64,000 nucleotides of DNA from Blastococcus sp. TBT05-19 (GTDB lineage Bacteria; Actinomycetota; Actinomycetes; Mycobacteriales; Geodermatophilaceae). How positions within the stretch are numbered: the stretch's first letter is position 1; each line of letters begins with the position of its first letter. The notes beneath the pieces were generated by a model. The model searched no databases. It had not been told where the DNA came from and saw nothing but the letters and a program-made list of their open reading frames with translations. Positions 49,835-58,364 of the stretch are shown here, in pieces. Location: contig NZ_QOHI01000003.1 in assembly GCF_003319095.1 (NCBI RefSeq), forward strand, positions 412,852-476,851, in the 5' to 3' direction. The translations under genes were made by a program, and so were the position numbers.

Positions 49835-52795
49835 GTGGCCATGCGGCCCCCCGTGCCGGTTCCGACGCTGTCCCGGCGCGCGAAGCTGGTCATCGGCGCC
49901 ATCGCCGTCCTGCTCGTGCTGTTCACCGTCGTCGGCACCCTCACCAACGTCTACGTCGACTACCTGTGGTTCGACGAGACCGGCTTCACCGAGGTGTTCT
50001 GGACCGAGCTGCAGACGCGGGCGATGCTCTTCGCCGTCGCCGGGGTCGCCACCGGCGGACTCACCGCGCTGTCGATGTACGTGGCCTACCGGTTCCGGCC
50101 CGCGTTCCGCCCGATGTCGCTGGAGCAGCAGAACCTCGAGCGCTACCGCCAGTCGCTCGAGCCGCGGCGTGGCCTGGTGCTCACCGCCATCGCGGTGGTG
50201 CTGGGGCTCTTCGCCGGGTTCACCGCCCAGGCGAACTGGGAGACCTGGCTGTCGTTCCGCAACAGCACCGACTTCGGCCGCGTCGACCCGCAGTTCGGCG
50301 TCGACGTGTCGTTCTTCGTCTTCGACTACCCGTTCTACCGGCTGCTGCTGGGCTTCGGGTTCGCGATCGCCATCCTCGCGCTGATCGGTGCGCTGCTCAC
50401 CCACTACGTGTTCGGTGGCCTCCGGCTGCAGACGCCGGGGCAGAAGCTGACCGCCGCGGCGCGGGTGCAGCTGTCGGTGCTGGTCGGCGTGTTCGTCGCC
50501 CTGAAGTCGGTGGCCTACTGGCTGGACCGCTACGGCCTCGTCTACTCCAACCGCGGCGACGTGTTCACCGGCGCCAGCTACACCGACGTCAACGCCCTCC
50601 TGGTCTCCAAGACCATCCTGGTGTGGATCGCCGGCGTCTGCGCCATCGCCTTCTTCGCCAACATCGTCGTGCGCAACTTCCTGCTGCCGGCCATGGCGCT
50701 CGTGCTGCTGCTCGTGACCAGCCTGGTCATCGGCGTCGCCTACCCGGCGATCGTCCAGCAGTTCGTGGTCAAGCCGAGCGCCAACGAGCGGGAGGCGCCC
50801 TTCATCGAGCGCGCGATCGAGTCGACCCGCGAGGCGTACGACCTGACCGACATCGACTACGTCCAGTACGCGCAGCAGTCCACCGGCGACCGCGTGGACA
50901 CCGCGTCGGCTCTCGCCGAGCTGCGCGGGGACACCGAGACGATCGCGAACGCCCGGCTGCTCGACCCGAACGTGCTGGCCGCGACCTTCACCGCGCGCCA
51001 GCAGATCCGCAACGTCTACGGCTTCCCCGAGAAGCTGGACATCGACCGGTACGAGGTCGACGGGGAGCTCCGCGACTACGTGGTCGCCGTCCGCGAGCTG
51101 GACAGCGCCGGGCTGTCGGACAACCAGGCCAGCTGGATCAACCGGCACACCGTCTACACCCACGGCAACGGGTTCGTGGCCGCGCCGGCGAACCAGGTGG
51201 TCCAGGTCGAGGCGGGCCAGGAGGGCGGCGAGCCGAACTTCACCACCCGAGACCTGCCGACCATCGGTGACATCGAGGTCGAGCAGGCGCGGATCTACTA
51301 CGGCGAGCTGATCCAGGACGGCGGGCAGGACGTCTACTCCGTCGTCGGTGCGCCCGAGGGCGCCGAGCCCCGGGAGTTCGACCGCCCCGAGGACGGCTCG
51401 GACGAGGGGCAGATCAACAACACCTACGACGGCGAGGGTGGCGTCTCGATCGGCAGCTTCTTCCGGCAGCTGACCTTCGCGATCTACTACCGGGAGCGCA
51501 ACTTCCTGCTCTCCAGCGCCGTCAACGACGCGTCGAAGGTGCTCTACGTCCGCGACCCGCGGGAGCGGGTCGAGAAGGCCGCACCGTTCCTCGAGGTGGA
51601 CGGCGACCCGTACCCGGCGGTCGTCGACGGCCGGGTGATCTGGATGCTCGACGGCTACACCACGTCGGACGCCTACCCCTACGCCGAGCAGACGCAGCTC
51701 GGTGAGGTGGCGGCCGACGCGCTCACCGGGACGGGGACGACGGCGCTCCCGAACGAGACCGTCAACTACATCCGGAACTCGGTGAAGGCCACCGTCGACG
51801 CCTACGACGGCACGGTGACGCTCTACGCGTGGGAGGAGGACGACCCGGTGCTGAAGACCTTCATGAAGGCCTTCCCCGGGACCGTGCAGCCGCGCAGCGA
51901 GATGTCCGAGGAGCTGGTGAGCCACGTCCGGTACCCGGAGGACCTGTTCAAGGTTCAGCGGGACATCCTGACCCGTTACCACGTCGACGACCCGCAGGAC
52001 TTCTACAACAGCAGCGACCGCTGGCAGATCCCCGACGACCCGACGCAGGGTGGCCAGGCCGACGCCCAGCCGCCGTACTACATCCTGGCCGAGCGGCCCG
52101 GTGAGGAAGGGGCTTCCTTCCAGCTCACCAGCGCGCTGAACGCGTTCAACCGGCAGAACCTGTCGGCGTTCATCTCCGCGTCCAGCGATCCGGACACCTA
52201 CGGCCAGCTCCAAGTGCTCCGATTGCCCGGCAACACACCGTTCCGCGGGCCGCAGCAGGTGCAGCAGTCGTTCAACACCAACGACGAGGTCGCCCAGGAC
52301 CTGAACCTGTTCCGGGGCGCTGACTCCCAGCCGGTGTTCGGCAACCTGCTGACCCTGCCGATCGGCACCGACGGGCTGCTCTACGTCCAGCCGCTGTACG
52401 TGGAGGGCACGGGCGCCAACTCCTTCCCGCTGCTGCGGAAGGTGCTGGTCAACTACGGCGACCGGGTCGGCTACGCGGACACGCTCGGCGAGGCGCTGGA
52501 CCAGGTCTTCGGCGACGGGGCGGGCCAGTCCGCGACGGATGGCGAGCCCGCCGGCGACGGCGACACGGAGCCGACTCCGTCGCCGACGACGCCTCCGCCG
52601 CCGCCCCCGGGCGGTGGGACGACCCCGACCCCCGGTCTCGATGCCGCGGTGGCGGAGATGAACGCCGTCCTCGGCCGGCTGGCCGACGCCCAGCGGGCGG
52701 GCGACTTCGCCGCCCAGGGCCAGGCGCTGGCCGATCTGCAGCGGGCCGTCGAGGCCTACCAGCAGGCGCAGGCGGCGGCCGGCGGGGGCGGCTGA
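49835..52795 (+). CDS. UPF0182 large membrane protein
   Basis: The 986-aa protein has about seven membrane helices in the first 320 residues (YVDYLWFDETGFTEVFW between the first two is family-typical) and a large outer domain with IDYVQYAQQS, a GEPNFTTRDLP block and AILAERPGEEG-type strands. The C-terminal 100 residues are Pro/Thr/Ala-rich and include an Ala/Gln helix. UPF0182 (Rv3193c) is of unknown function, found in actinomycetes and some others. GTG with AAGGAG six bases upstream. No transport motif is visible. Confidence 0.93.
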   Translation: MAMRPPVPVPTLSRRAKLVIGAIAVLLVLFTVVGTLTNVYVDYLWFDETGFTEVFWTELQTRAMLFAVAGVATGGLTALSMYVAYRFRPAFRPMSLEQQNLERYRQSLEPRRGLVLTAIAVVLGLFAGFTAQANWETWLSFRNSTDFGRVDPQFGVDVSFFVFDYPFYRLLLGFGFAIAILALIGALLTHYVFGGLRLQTPGQKLTAAARVQLSVLVGVFVALKSVAYWLDRYGLVYSNRGDVFTGASYTDVNALLVSKTILVWIAGVCAIAFFANIVVRNFLLPAMALVLLLVTSLVIGVAYPAIVQQFVVKPSANEREAPFIERAIESTREAYDLTDIDYVQYAQQSTGDRVDTASALAELRGDTETIANARLLDPNVLAATFTARQQIRNVYGFPEKLDIDRYEVDGELRDYVVAVRELDSAGLSDNQASWINRHTVYTHGNGFVAAPANQVVQVEAGQEGGEPNFTTRDLPTIGDIEVEQARIYYGELIQDGGQDVYSVVGAPEGAEPREFDRPEDGSDEGQINNTYDGEGGVSIGSFFRQLTFAIYYRERNFLLSSAVNDASKVLYVRDPRERVEKAAPFLEVDGDPYPAVVDGRVIWMLDGYTTSDAYPYAEQTQLGEVAADALTGTGTTALPNETVNYIRNSVKATVDAYDGTVTLYAWEEDDPVLKTFMKAFPGTVQPRSEMSEELVSHVRYPEDLFKVQRDILTRYHVDDPQDFYNSSDRWQIPDDPTQGGQADAQPPYYILAERPGEEGASFQLTSALNAFNRQNLSAFISASSDPDTYGQLQVLRLPGNTPFRGPQQVQQSFNTNDEVAQDLNLFRGADSQPVFGNLLTLPIGTDGLLYVQPLYVEGTGANSFPLLRKVLVNYGDRVGYADTLGEALDQVFGDGAGQSATDGEPAGDGDTEPTPSPTTPPPPPPGGGTTPTPGLDAAVAEMNAVLGRLADAQRAGDFAAQGQALADLQRAVEAYQQAQAAAGGGG

Positions 52796-52867
52796 CGCCG
52801 GCCGGGACCGGCGGTCGACCCCACGGCCGACCGTCGGTCCCGGCACCTGCTACGGTTGGTGCACCGA

Positions 52868-52944
52868 CGCGGGGTGGAGCAGCTCGGTAGCTCGCTGGGC
52901 TCATAACCCAGAGGTCGCAGGTTCGAATCCTGTCCCCGCTACCA
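52868..52944 (+). tRNA. Initiator tRNA-fMet (CAT), copy 1
   Basis: A 77-base cloverleaf with encoded CCA. Anticodon CAT lies in CTCATAA; the anticodon stem has three consecutive G-C pairs (CTGGG/CCCAG). Position 1 is C opposite T (unpaired, initiator-type), and the D-stem GAGC/GCTC has A11-U24, all marks of an initiator. Followed by a hairpin terminator. Confidence 0.97.
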
Positions 52945-52946
52945 CC

Positions 52947-52982
52947 ACGAAGGCCCGGTCCCCCTGGGGACCGGGCCTTCGT
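52947..52982 (+). terminator. Terminator after first tRNA-fMet
   Basis: A near-perfect stem of about 17 bp (ACGAAGGCCCGGTCCCC and its complement) three bases after the tRNA. Confidence 0.8.
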
Positions 52983-52997
52983 CGTACGTGGAGCGGT

Positions 52998-53525
52998 TCA
53001 GACGGGGCTGAGCCGATCGTCCTGGTTGCCCCAGGAGCGAGCTGCGGTCCAGTCGCGCGACCACGGGTCGGACTGGTCGACCTCGGCGCTGCGCCGGTAG
53101 GGCGTGGGCCGCGGCCGCGCGGTGGGCGCGGCCGTCCGGGCCGCCGGTGGGACCTGCGGCAGGGGTGCGGGCGCCGGGGGAGTGCCGACGTGGCCGGGCT
53201 TGCGCGGTCGGACGCTCAGCCCGGTGAACTGGTGGTTGGGGCGCGTCCGGTCGTCGTCGACGTCCACCTCGTCGGCGTCGGGGACCGGCCAGGCCCGCGC
53301 CGCCGGGTACGGCTCGCGCCGCGGCGGGTGCGCGGGATCGGGCAGCCGGAGCTCCGACAGGTCCTTCCACGTCGAGTGCCGCAGACCGTCGACGGTGCAC
53401 CGGACGCGGGCCGAGACCCGGCCGTCGGACGTGTGCCGCCAGCCCAGCAGCTCGCCGGAGTACCAGATCCCTAGGTGGTGGATCTCCACCGGCTGCGGGT
53501 CGCCGACGAACGCGCTCGTCGTCAT
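52998..53525 (-). CDS. Conserved-looking hypothetical protein
   Basis: The 175-aa product has an ordered start (VEIHHLGIWYSGELLGWRH then RCTVDGLRHSTWKDL) and a Pro/Arg-rich second half. The Trp/His-rich strand pattern looks like a small beta fold but I recognise no family. ATG 53525 is chosen where the ordered sequence starts. It lies between the two initiator tRNA genes on the opposite strand. Confidence 0.6.
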   Translation of the reverse strand: MTTSAFVGDPQPVEIHHLGIWYSGELLGWRHTSDGRVSARVRCTVDGLRHSTWKDLSELRLPDPAHPPRREPYPAARAWPVPDADEVDVDDDRTRPNHQFTGLSVRPRKPGHVGTPPAPAPLPQVPPAARTAAPTARPRPTPYRRSAEVDQSDPWSRDWTAARSWGNQDDRLSPV

Positions 53526-53713
53526 GTCCCCCGCCACGAGCCGGACTGTAGGCGCGGGGCGTAGGCCCGCCGCGAAGGCGCGCACGTCTCCTGAGGCGGG
53601 TGTGACGGGGCTGCCGCACGGTCCGCAGGAGCACTCCCCGGATGCCCGGTGCTCCGCTCGTGGAGGGACCCGGCGATGGCGCCGCGGCGCAGGTGCTACA
53701 GTGGTCCTACCGA

Positions 53714-53790
53714 CGCGGGGTGGAGCAGCTCGGTAGCTCGCTGGGCTCATAACCCAGAGGTCGCAGGTTCGAATCCTGTCCCCGCTACCA
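53714..53790 (+). tRNA. Initiator tRNA-fMet (CAT), copy 2
   Basis: Identical to copy 1 over all 77 bases, with the same initiator features; preceded by a similar CTACCGA/GCACCGA leader and followed by a related hairpin terminator, so tRNA plus terminator were duplicated together. Confidence 0.97.
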
Positions 53791-53792
53791 CC

Positions 53793-53828
53793 ACGAAGGC
53801 CCGGTCACCACGGTGACCGGGCCTTCGT
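53793..53828 (+). terminator. Terminator after second tRNA-fMet
   Basis: Near-perfect stem of about 17 bp, paralogous to the terminator of copy 1 with compensatory changes in the loop part (TCACC/GGTGA for TCCCC/GGGGA). Confidence 0.8.
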
Positions 53829-53893
53829 CGTCCTGCAGTCCGGCGGCCCACGTGCATGCTGCAACCTTCTCGGTGCGGATGTGGCCGTGTGTG

Positions 53894-53923
53894 TTGTGCC
53901 TCACCCTCCGCTGCTTCTAGCGT
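53894..53923 (+). promoter_or_regulatory. Promoter of the P450 gene
   Basis: TTGTGC (53894-53899), 18 bases, TAGCGT (53918-53923), 31 bases before GTG 53955. Confidence 0.5.
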
Positions 53924-53954
53924 GCGGTCACATCCGATCGCAGGGGAGCGCCAG

Positions 53955-55268
53955 GTGTCCGTCGACTCAGCACCGCAGGGAACCGTTCCGCAGCCCCGGC
54001 GGGCCGGTGCCGAGGACCTCGGCATCGACCTCTCCGACCGCGACTTCTGGCTGTGCCCGCCGGAGGAGCGGCACGCCGTGTTCGACCGGCTCCGGTCCGA
54101 GCGCCCGTTCGCGTTCTTCGCCGAGCCCGAGATCCCGCACCTGGAGAGCGGCCCGGGCTACCACGCGATCACCCGCTACGCGGACCTCGAGGCGATCAGC
54201 TGCCAGCCGGCGGTCTTCTGCTCCGGCAGCGGTGCGGTGTCCATCCAGGACATCCCGGCCGACCTCAACGAGTTCTACGGCTCGCTGATCAGCATGGACG
54301 ACCCGCGGCACGCCCGGATCCGGCGGATCGTCTCCAAGACCTTCACCCCCCGCATGCTCGAGCAGGTCATCGGCTCGGTCGAGGGCGTCGTGGACGACGT
54401 CCTGGCGCAGGCACGGCGCACGGCGGAGGACGGCGACGGCACGATCGACGTCGTCGCCGACATCGCCGCGCCCATCCCGCTGCGGGTCATCTGCGACATG
54501 ATGGGCATCCCCGCCGAGGACCGCGGGATGGTGCTGACCGCGTCCAACATCATCCTGTCCGGAGGCGACCCCGAGCTCATCGAGGACCAGGACGACCCGC
54601 TCACCGCGCTGCTCATGGCCGGCATCGAGCTGGGCGGCCTCATGGAGCGGCTGGCGGCCGAGCGCGTGGCGAACCCGCGCGACGACCTCACCACCGCGCT
54701 GGTCACCACCGAGGTCGACGGCGAGAAGCTGACCCACCAGGAGATCGCCTCGTTCTTCATCCTGCTGCTGGTCGCCGGCAACGAGACGACCCGCAACGCC
54801 ATCTCGCAGGGCCTGCTGGCGCTGCAGGAGCACCCGGAGGAGCGGGCCCGCTGGGTGGCCGATCCGGGGCTGACCCGCACCGCGATCGAGGAGATCGTCC
54901 GCTGGACCAGCCCGGTCACCTGGATGCGGCGCACCGCCACCCAGGACGGCGAGCTGAACGGCTACCGGTTCTCCGCGGGGGACAAGTTCCTGCTGTTCTA
55001 CGCGGCCGCCAACCGCGATCCCGAGGTGTTCGCCGAACCGCACCGGTTCGACCTGGCCCGCGACCCGAACCCGCACGTGGGCTTCGGCTCGAAGGGCCCG
55101 CACTTCTGCCTGGGCGCGCACCTGGCCCGGCGGGAACTGGCGGTCACCTTCCGCAGGATCTTCGAGCAGCTGCCCGATCTGGAGATCACCGGGCCGCCGG
55201 CGCGGCTGCGGTCGTCGTTCGTCAACGGCCTCAAGCGGCTGCCGGCCCGGCTCGGGGGCGCCGCATGA
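53955..55268 (+). CDS. Cytochrome P450 (CYP124/125-like group)
   Basis: The 437-aa protein shows the I-helix AGNETT (274-279), ExxR at E313-R316 and haem loop GFGSKGPHFCLG with Cys385; the extra residue before GPH is shared with the CYP124/CYP125 group that hydroxylates sterol side chains or methyl-branched lipids. Substrate is unknown. A ferredoxin overlaps its end (ATGA), giving the electron donor. GTG 53955 follows GCGCCAG. Confidence 0.92.
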   Translation: MSVDSAPQGTVPQPRRAGAEDLGIDLSDRDFWLCPPEERHAVFDRLRSERPFAFFAEPEIPHLESGPGYHAITRYADLEAISCQPAVFCSGSGAVSIQDIPADLNEFYGSLISMDDPRHARIRRIVSKTFTPRMLEQVIGSVEGVVDDVLAQARRTAEDGDGTIDVVADIAAPIPLRVICDMMGIPAEDRGMVLTASNIILSGGDPELIEDQDDPLTALLMAGIELGGLMERLAAERVANPRDDLTTALVTTEVDGEKLTHQEIASFFILLLVAGNETTRNAISQGLLALQEHPEERARWVADPGLTRTAIEEIVRWTSPVTWMRRTATQDGELNGYRFSAGDKFLLFYAAANRDPEVFAEPHRFDLARDPNPHVGFGSKGPHFCLGAHLARRELAVTFRRIFEQLPDLEITGPPARLRSSFVNGLKRLPARLGGAA

Positions 55269-55483
55269 CGCGGATCGTTCTCGACGGCGAGCGGTGCGTG
55301 GGCTCCGGTGCCTGCGAGTCGCTCGCGCCGGACTTCTTCGAGGTGGGTGACGACGGGGTCGTGGCGGTGCTGCGCGCCGACCCGGCGGAAGGGGAGCTGC
55401 GCGACGTCGAGGAGGCGGTGCAGCAGTGCCCCACGCGGGCCCTGGAGCTGGTGCCGGAACAGCCGGCCGACGCGGCCGGTTGA
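55265..55483 (+). CDS. 3Fe-4S ferredoxin
   Basis: The 72-aa protein has C11, C17 and C55-P with Ser14 where a fourth Cys would be, the pattern of actinobacterial [3Fe-4S] ferredoxins. Its ATG overlaps the P450 TGA, so it should feed electrons to that P450. Confidence 0.92.
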   Translation: MTRIVLDGERCVGSGACESLAPDFFEVGDDGVVAVLRADPAEGELRDVEEAVQQCPTRALELVPEQPADAAG

Positions 55484-55491
55484 CCCCGCAC

Positions 55492-55779
55492 ATGGAGACC
55501 ACCGTCATCGACGTGCCCGAGTCCGACCGCTTCGAGATCCGCGACGGCGACCGCGTCCTGGGCCTGGCCGCCTACCAGCGCCGCGGCGACACCTTCGTCT
55601 TCACCCATACCGAGGTCGACCCCCAGGCGGGCCAGTCCGGTCTGGGCAGCACGCTGGTGCGCTCGGCCCTCGACGAGGTGCGTGCGAAGGGTGGCCGCGT
55701 GGTGCCGAGCTGCTCGTTCGTCGCCGGCTGGATCGAGCGCCACCCGGACTACGCCGACCTGGTCGCCGACCGCGATTAG
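55492..55779 (+). CDS. Small GNAT-family acetyltransferase (YjdJ-like)
   Basis: The 95-aa protein fits the short GNAT group PF14542: RFEIRDGDRVLGLAAYQR, FTHTEVDPQAGQSGLGSTLV (acetyl-CoA loop, QSGLGS at about 43-48) and CSFVAGWIERHPDY near the end. Protein or small amine substrate unknown. It starts eight bases after the ferredoxin stop and probably belongs to the same transcript. Confidence 0.88.
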   Translation: METTVIDVPESDRFEIRDGDRVLGLAAYQRRGDTFVFTHTEVDPQAGQSGLGSTLVRSALDEVRAKGGRVVPSCSFVAGWIERHPDYADLVADRD

Positions 55780-55790
55780 TCCTGCAACGA

Positions 55791-55824
55791 CGGAGGGGCG
55801 CCGACGGCCGTCGGCGCCCCTCCG
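55791..55824. terminator. Bidirectional hairpin terminator
   Basis: A perfect stem of 14-16 bp between the GNAT gene and the convergent VOC gene. Confidence 0.8.
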
Positions 55825-55830
55825 CGTCGT

Positions 55831-56340
55831 TCAGAGCACCTGGTGGCCGTACATCTCGCCGAGCGGGTCGGCGATGAGCTCGATGCGGGCGCCGTCGGGG
55901 TCGCGGAAGTAGACCGACACGCCGCTGTGCACCTCGTGCTCGACGCCGGCCTCGGTGAGCCGGCGGACCAGCTTTTCCCAGTTCTGCGGGTCGACGCTGA
56001 TCGCCATGTGGTGCAGCCCCCCGAGCACCTCGGCGTACGGGCCGACGTCCAGGCCGGGGAAGTCGAAGAAGGCCAGCAGGTTGCCGTTGCCGATGTCGAA
56101 GAAGAAGTGCGACGAGCCGGGGTAGTCGCGGTTCTCGATCAGCTCGGTCAGCGGGAAGCCGAGCACGTCCTGGTAGAAGCGCACGGTGCGCTCGACGTCG
56201 GAGCTGATCAGCGCGGTGTGGTGCAGGCCGCGGGCGGTGGAGGCGGGGCGCTGCCCGGTCGGGCGCAGGTGCGCCTCGCGGATACGGGCGCGCGCAGCCT
56301 CGAGCGCTTCCAGGTCACGGGTGCTCTCGGTGGTGCTCAC
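55831..56340 (-). CDS. VOC/glyoxalase-family protein
   Basis: The 169-aa protein has two betaalpha-beta modules: GLHHTALISSDVERTVRFYQ with a metal His and GLHHMAISVDP with the second, and a final Glu in RIELIADP. This is the VOC fold of dioxygenases and glyoxalase-like enzymes. GTG 56340 is preferred: GAGGAGG is nine bases upstream, whereas ATG 56349 would lie directly on it. Substrate unknown. Confidence 0.88.
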   Translation of the reverse strand: MSTTESTRDLEALEAARARIREAHLRPTGQRPASTARGLHHTALISSDVERTVRFYQDVLGFPLTELIENRDYPGSSHFFFDIGNGNLLAFFDFPGLDVGPYAEVLGGLHHMAISVDPQNWEKLVRRLTEAGVEHEVHSGVSVYFRDPDGARIELIADPLGEMYGHQVL

Positions 56341-56457
56341 GCGGGACATCCTCCTCGGGTCGTCGTCGTCCGCTGGGCCTAACCCCGGCGGGCCGTGAGG
56401 CGTTCCCGTGCACCTGCGTAGCCTGCGGACGTTCCCGCCGGACCCCAGGAGGACCCC

Positions 56458-57231
56458 GTGATCGAGCTGCGTACACCTGGTGAGCTGGAGGCGATGCGTG
56501 CCGCCGGGGCCGTGGTCGCCGACATGCTCGCGGCGGTGCGCGCCACCGCAGCACCCGGCGTCCGGCTGACCCAGCTCGACGCCGTGGCCCGCGACGTCCT
56601 CTCCGACGCCGGCGCCACCTCGCCGTTCCTCGGCTACGCGCCGCTGGACACCACCCCGCCGTTCCCGGGCGTGGTGTGCCTGTCGGTGAACGACGTCGCG
56701 CTGCACGGCATCCCCATCCCCGACACGCTGCAGGACGGCGACCTGCTCAGCGTGGACGCCGGCGCCGTGCTCGACGGCTGGGTGGGGGACAGCGCGATCA
56801 CCTTCCCGGTCGGCACCCCGCGCCCGGAGGACCTCGAGCTGATCGCCACCACCGAGCGGGCGCTGGCGGCGGGCATCGCCGCGGCCGTCGTCGGCAACCG
56901 GGTCGGCGACATCTCGGCCGCCATCGGCGAGGTCGGGCGGGCCGGCGGCGTCGGGATCAACACCGACCAGGGCGGTCACGGCGTCGGGCGCACCATGCAC
57001 GAGGCGCCGTCGGTGCCCAACGAGGGGCGCCCCGGGCGGGGGGTGAAGCTGCTTCCCGGCCTGGTCATCGCGATCGAGCCGTGGTTCCTGGCCGGGGGCA
57101 ACGACGACTACACGGTGGACGCCGACGGGTGGACGCTGCGCAGCGCCGACGGCAGCCGCGCCGCGCACGTCGAGCACACCGTCGCCGTGACCGCCGACGG
57201 GCCGCGCATCCTCACCGCCCCGCGCGACTAG
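56458..57231 (+). CDS. map: Methionine aminopeptidase
   Basis: The 257-aa pita-bread enzyme has all five metal ligands: D in SVDAGAVL, D in GDSAITF, H in GGHGVGRTMHE, E in AIEPWF and E in HVEHTV. It removes the initiator Met from nascent proteins. A TAGCCT -10 box lies at 56419-56424 and GGAGG at about 56449-56453. The TAG stop shares CTAG with the convergent metB stop. Confidence 0.93.
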   Translation: MIELRTPGELEAMRAAGAVVADMLAAVRATAAPGVRLTQLDAVARDVLSDAGATSPFLGYAPLDTTPPFPGVVCLSVNDVALHGIPIPDTLQDGDLLSVDAGAVLDGWVGDSAITFPVGTPRPEDLELIATTERALAAGIAAAVVGNRVGDISAAIGEVGRAGGVGINTDQGGHGVGRTMHEAPSVPNEGRPGRGVKLLPGLVIAIEPWFLAGGNDDYTVDADGWTLRSADGSRAAHVEHTVAVTADGPRILTAPRD

Positions 57232-58364
57232 CCCAGCGCCTGCTCCAGGTCGGCGAGCAGGTCGTCGACGTCCTCGATGCCGACCGACAGCCGGACCAGG
57301 TCGTTCGGCACCTCCAGCGGAGATCCGGCGGCGCTGGCATGGGTCATCCGGCCCGGGTGCTCGATGAGCGACTCCACGCCACCGAGGGACTCGGCCAGGG
57401 TGAACAGCCGGGTCCGCTCGCACACCTTCAGCGCCGCGTCCTCGCCGTCGCGGAGCCGGAAGGAGATCATCCCGCCGAAGCCGGACATCTGCTTCGCCGC
57501 GACATCGTGGCCGGGGTGGTCGGGCAGGCCGGGGTAGAGGACCGCGGACACCTCGGGCCGGCCGACGAGGAACTCCGCGACGCGTGCGGCGTTGGCGCAG
57601 TGCCGGTCCATCCGGACGCCGAGGGTCTTGAGGCTGCGCAGCACCATCCACGCGTCGAACGGGCTCGCGACCGCGCCCATCGCGTTGTGGTTGTAGGCCA
57701 GCTGCTCGCCGAGCCCGGCGTCCCGGGTGACCAGCGCGCCGCCGACGACGTCGGAGTGGCCGCCCAGGTACTTCGTCGTCGAGTGCACGACGACGTCGGC
57801 GCCCAGCGTGAGCGGCCGCTGCAGGTAGGACGAGGCGAACGTGTTGTCGACGACGAGCAGCGCGCCGGCCTCGTGCGCGATCGCCGCGGTCGCCTCGATG
57901 TCGGTGATGTTGAGCAGCGGGTTGCTGGGCGTCTCGCACCAGACCACGCGCGTGGTCGGCCGGATCGCCGCGCGCAGCGCACCGGGGTCGGCGAGGTCGA
58001 CCGGGCTGTACTCGAGGCCCCACTCCGACAGCACGCGCGAGATGAGCCGGAACGTGCCGCCGTACGCGTCACCGCCCAGGACGACGTGGTCGCCCGAGCG
58101 GCAGACCGTGCGCAGCAGGGTGTCCTCGGCGGCCAGGCCCGACGCGAACGCCAGCGCCGTCGTGCCCTCCTCCAGCGCCGCCAGCGCGGCGTGCAGGGTG
58201 TCCCGCGTCGGGTTGCCGCTGCGGCTGTACTCGTAGCCGCCGCGCAGCCCGCCGACGCCGTCCTGCTTGTAGGTCGTCGTCAGGTGCAGCGGCGGGATGA
58301 CCGCGCCGGTCGCCGGGTCGGGGTCCTGCCCCGCGTGGATCGCGCGGGTGTTGAAGCCGGTCAT
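57228..58364 (-). CDS. metB: Cystathionine gamma-synthase/lyase
   Basis: The 378-aa PLP enzyme has TRAIHAGQDPDP, YEYSRSGNPT, GLAAEDT and HSTTKYLGGHSDVVGG with the PLP Lys. It belongs to the MetB/MetC Cys-Met family: homocysteine and cysteine transsulfuration. It overlaps the upstream cbs gene (ATGA), so the pair is a full reverse or forward transsulfuration operon; synthase versus lyase cannot be settled from sequence reading. Confidence 0.92.
   Translation of the reverse strand: MTGFNTRAIHAGQDPDPATGAVIPPLHLTTTYKQDGVGGLRGGYEYSRSGNPTRDTLHAALAALEEGTTALAFASGLAAEDTLLRTVCRSGDHVVLGGDAYGGTFRLISRVLSEWGLEYSPVDLADPGALRAAIRPTTRVVWCETPSNPLLNITDIEATAAIAHEAGALLVVDNTFASSYLQRPLTLGADVVVHSTTKYLGGHSDVVGGALVTRDAGLGEQLAYNHNAMGAVASPFDAWMVLRSLKTLGVRMDRHCANAARVAEFLVGRPEVSAVLYPGLPDHPGHDVAAKQMSGFGGMISFRLRDGEDAALKVCERTRLFTLAESLGGVESLIEHPGRMTHASAAGSPLEVPNDLVRLSVGIEDVDDLLADLEQALG

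Noticed and set aside
48476..52846. 1456-aa antisense ORF over UPF0182 and the Lon-like gene
   Set aside because: Low-complexity Arg/Gly/Val/Pro composition of a high-GC shadow frame; the plus-strand genes are clear families.
52868..53790. Integrated island between two tRNA repeats
   Set aside because: Only one ordinary gene lies between, no integrase, and the terminator was duplicated too; a simple tRNA duplication is enough.
53747..54025. Minus-strand ORF of 92 aa ending VAGTGFEPATSGL
   Set aside because: The ending is a well-known false peptide from translating a tRNA gene; it overlaps tRNA-fMet copy 2 and the P450 start.
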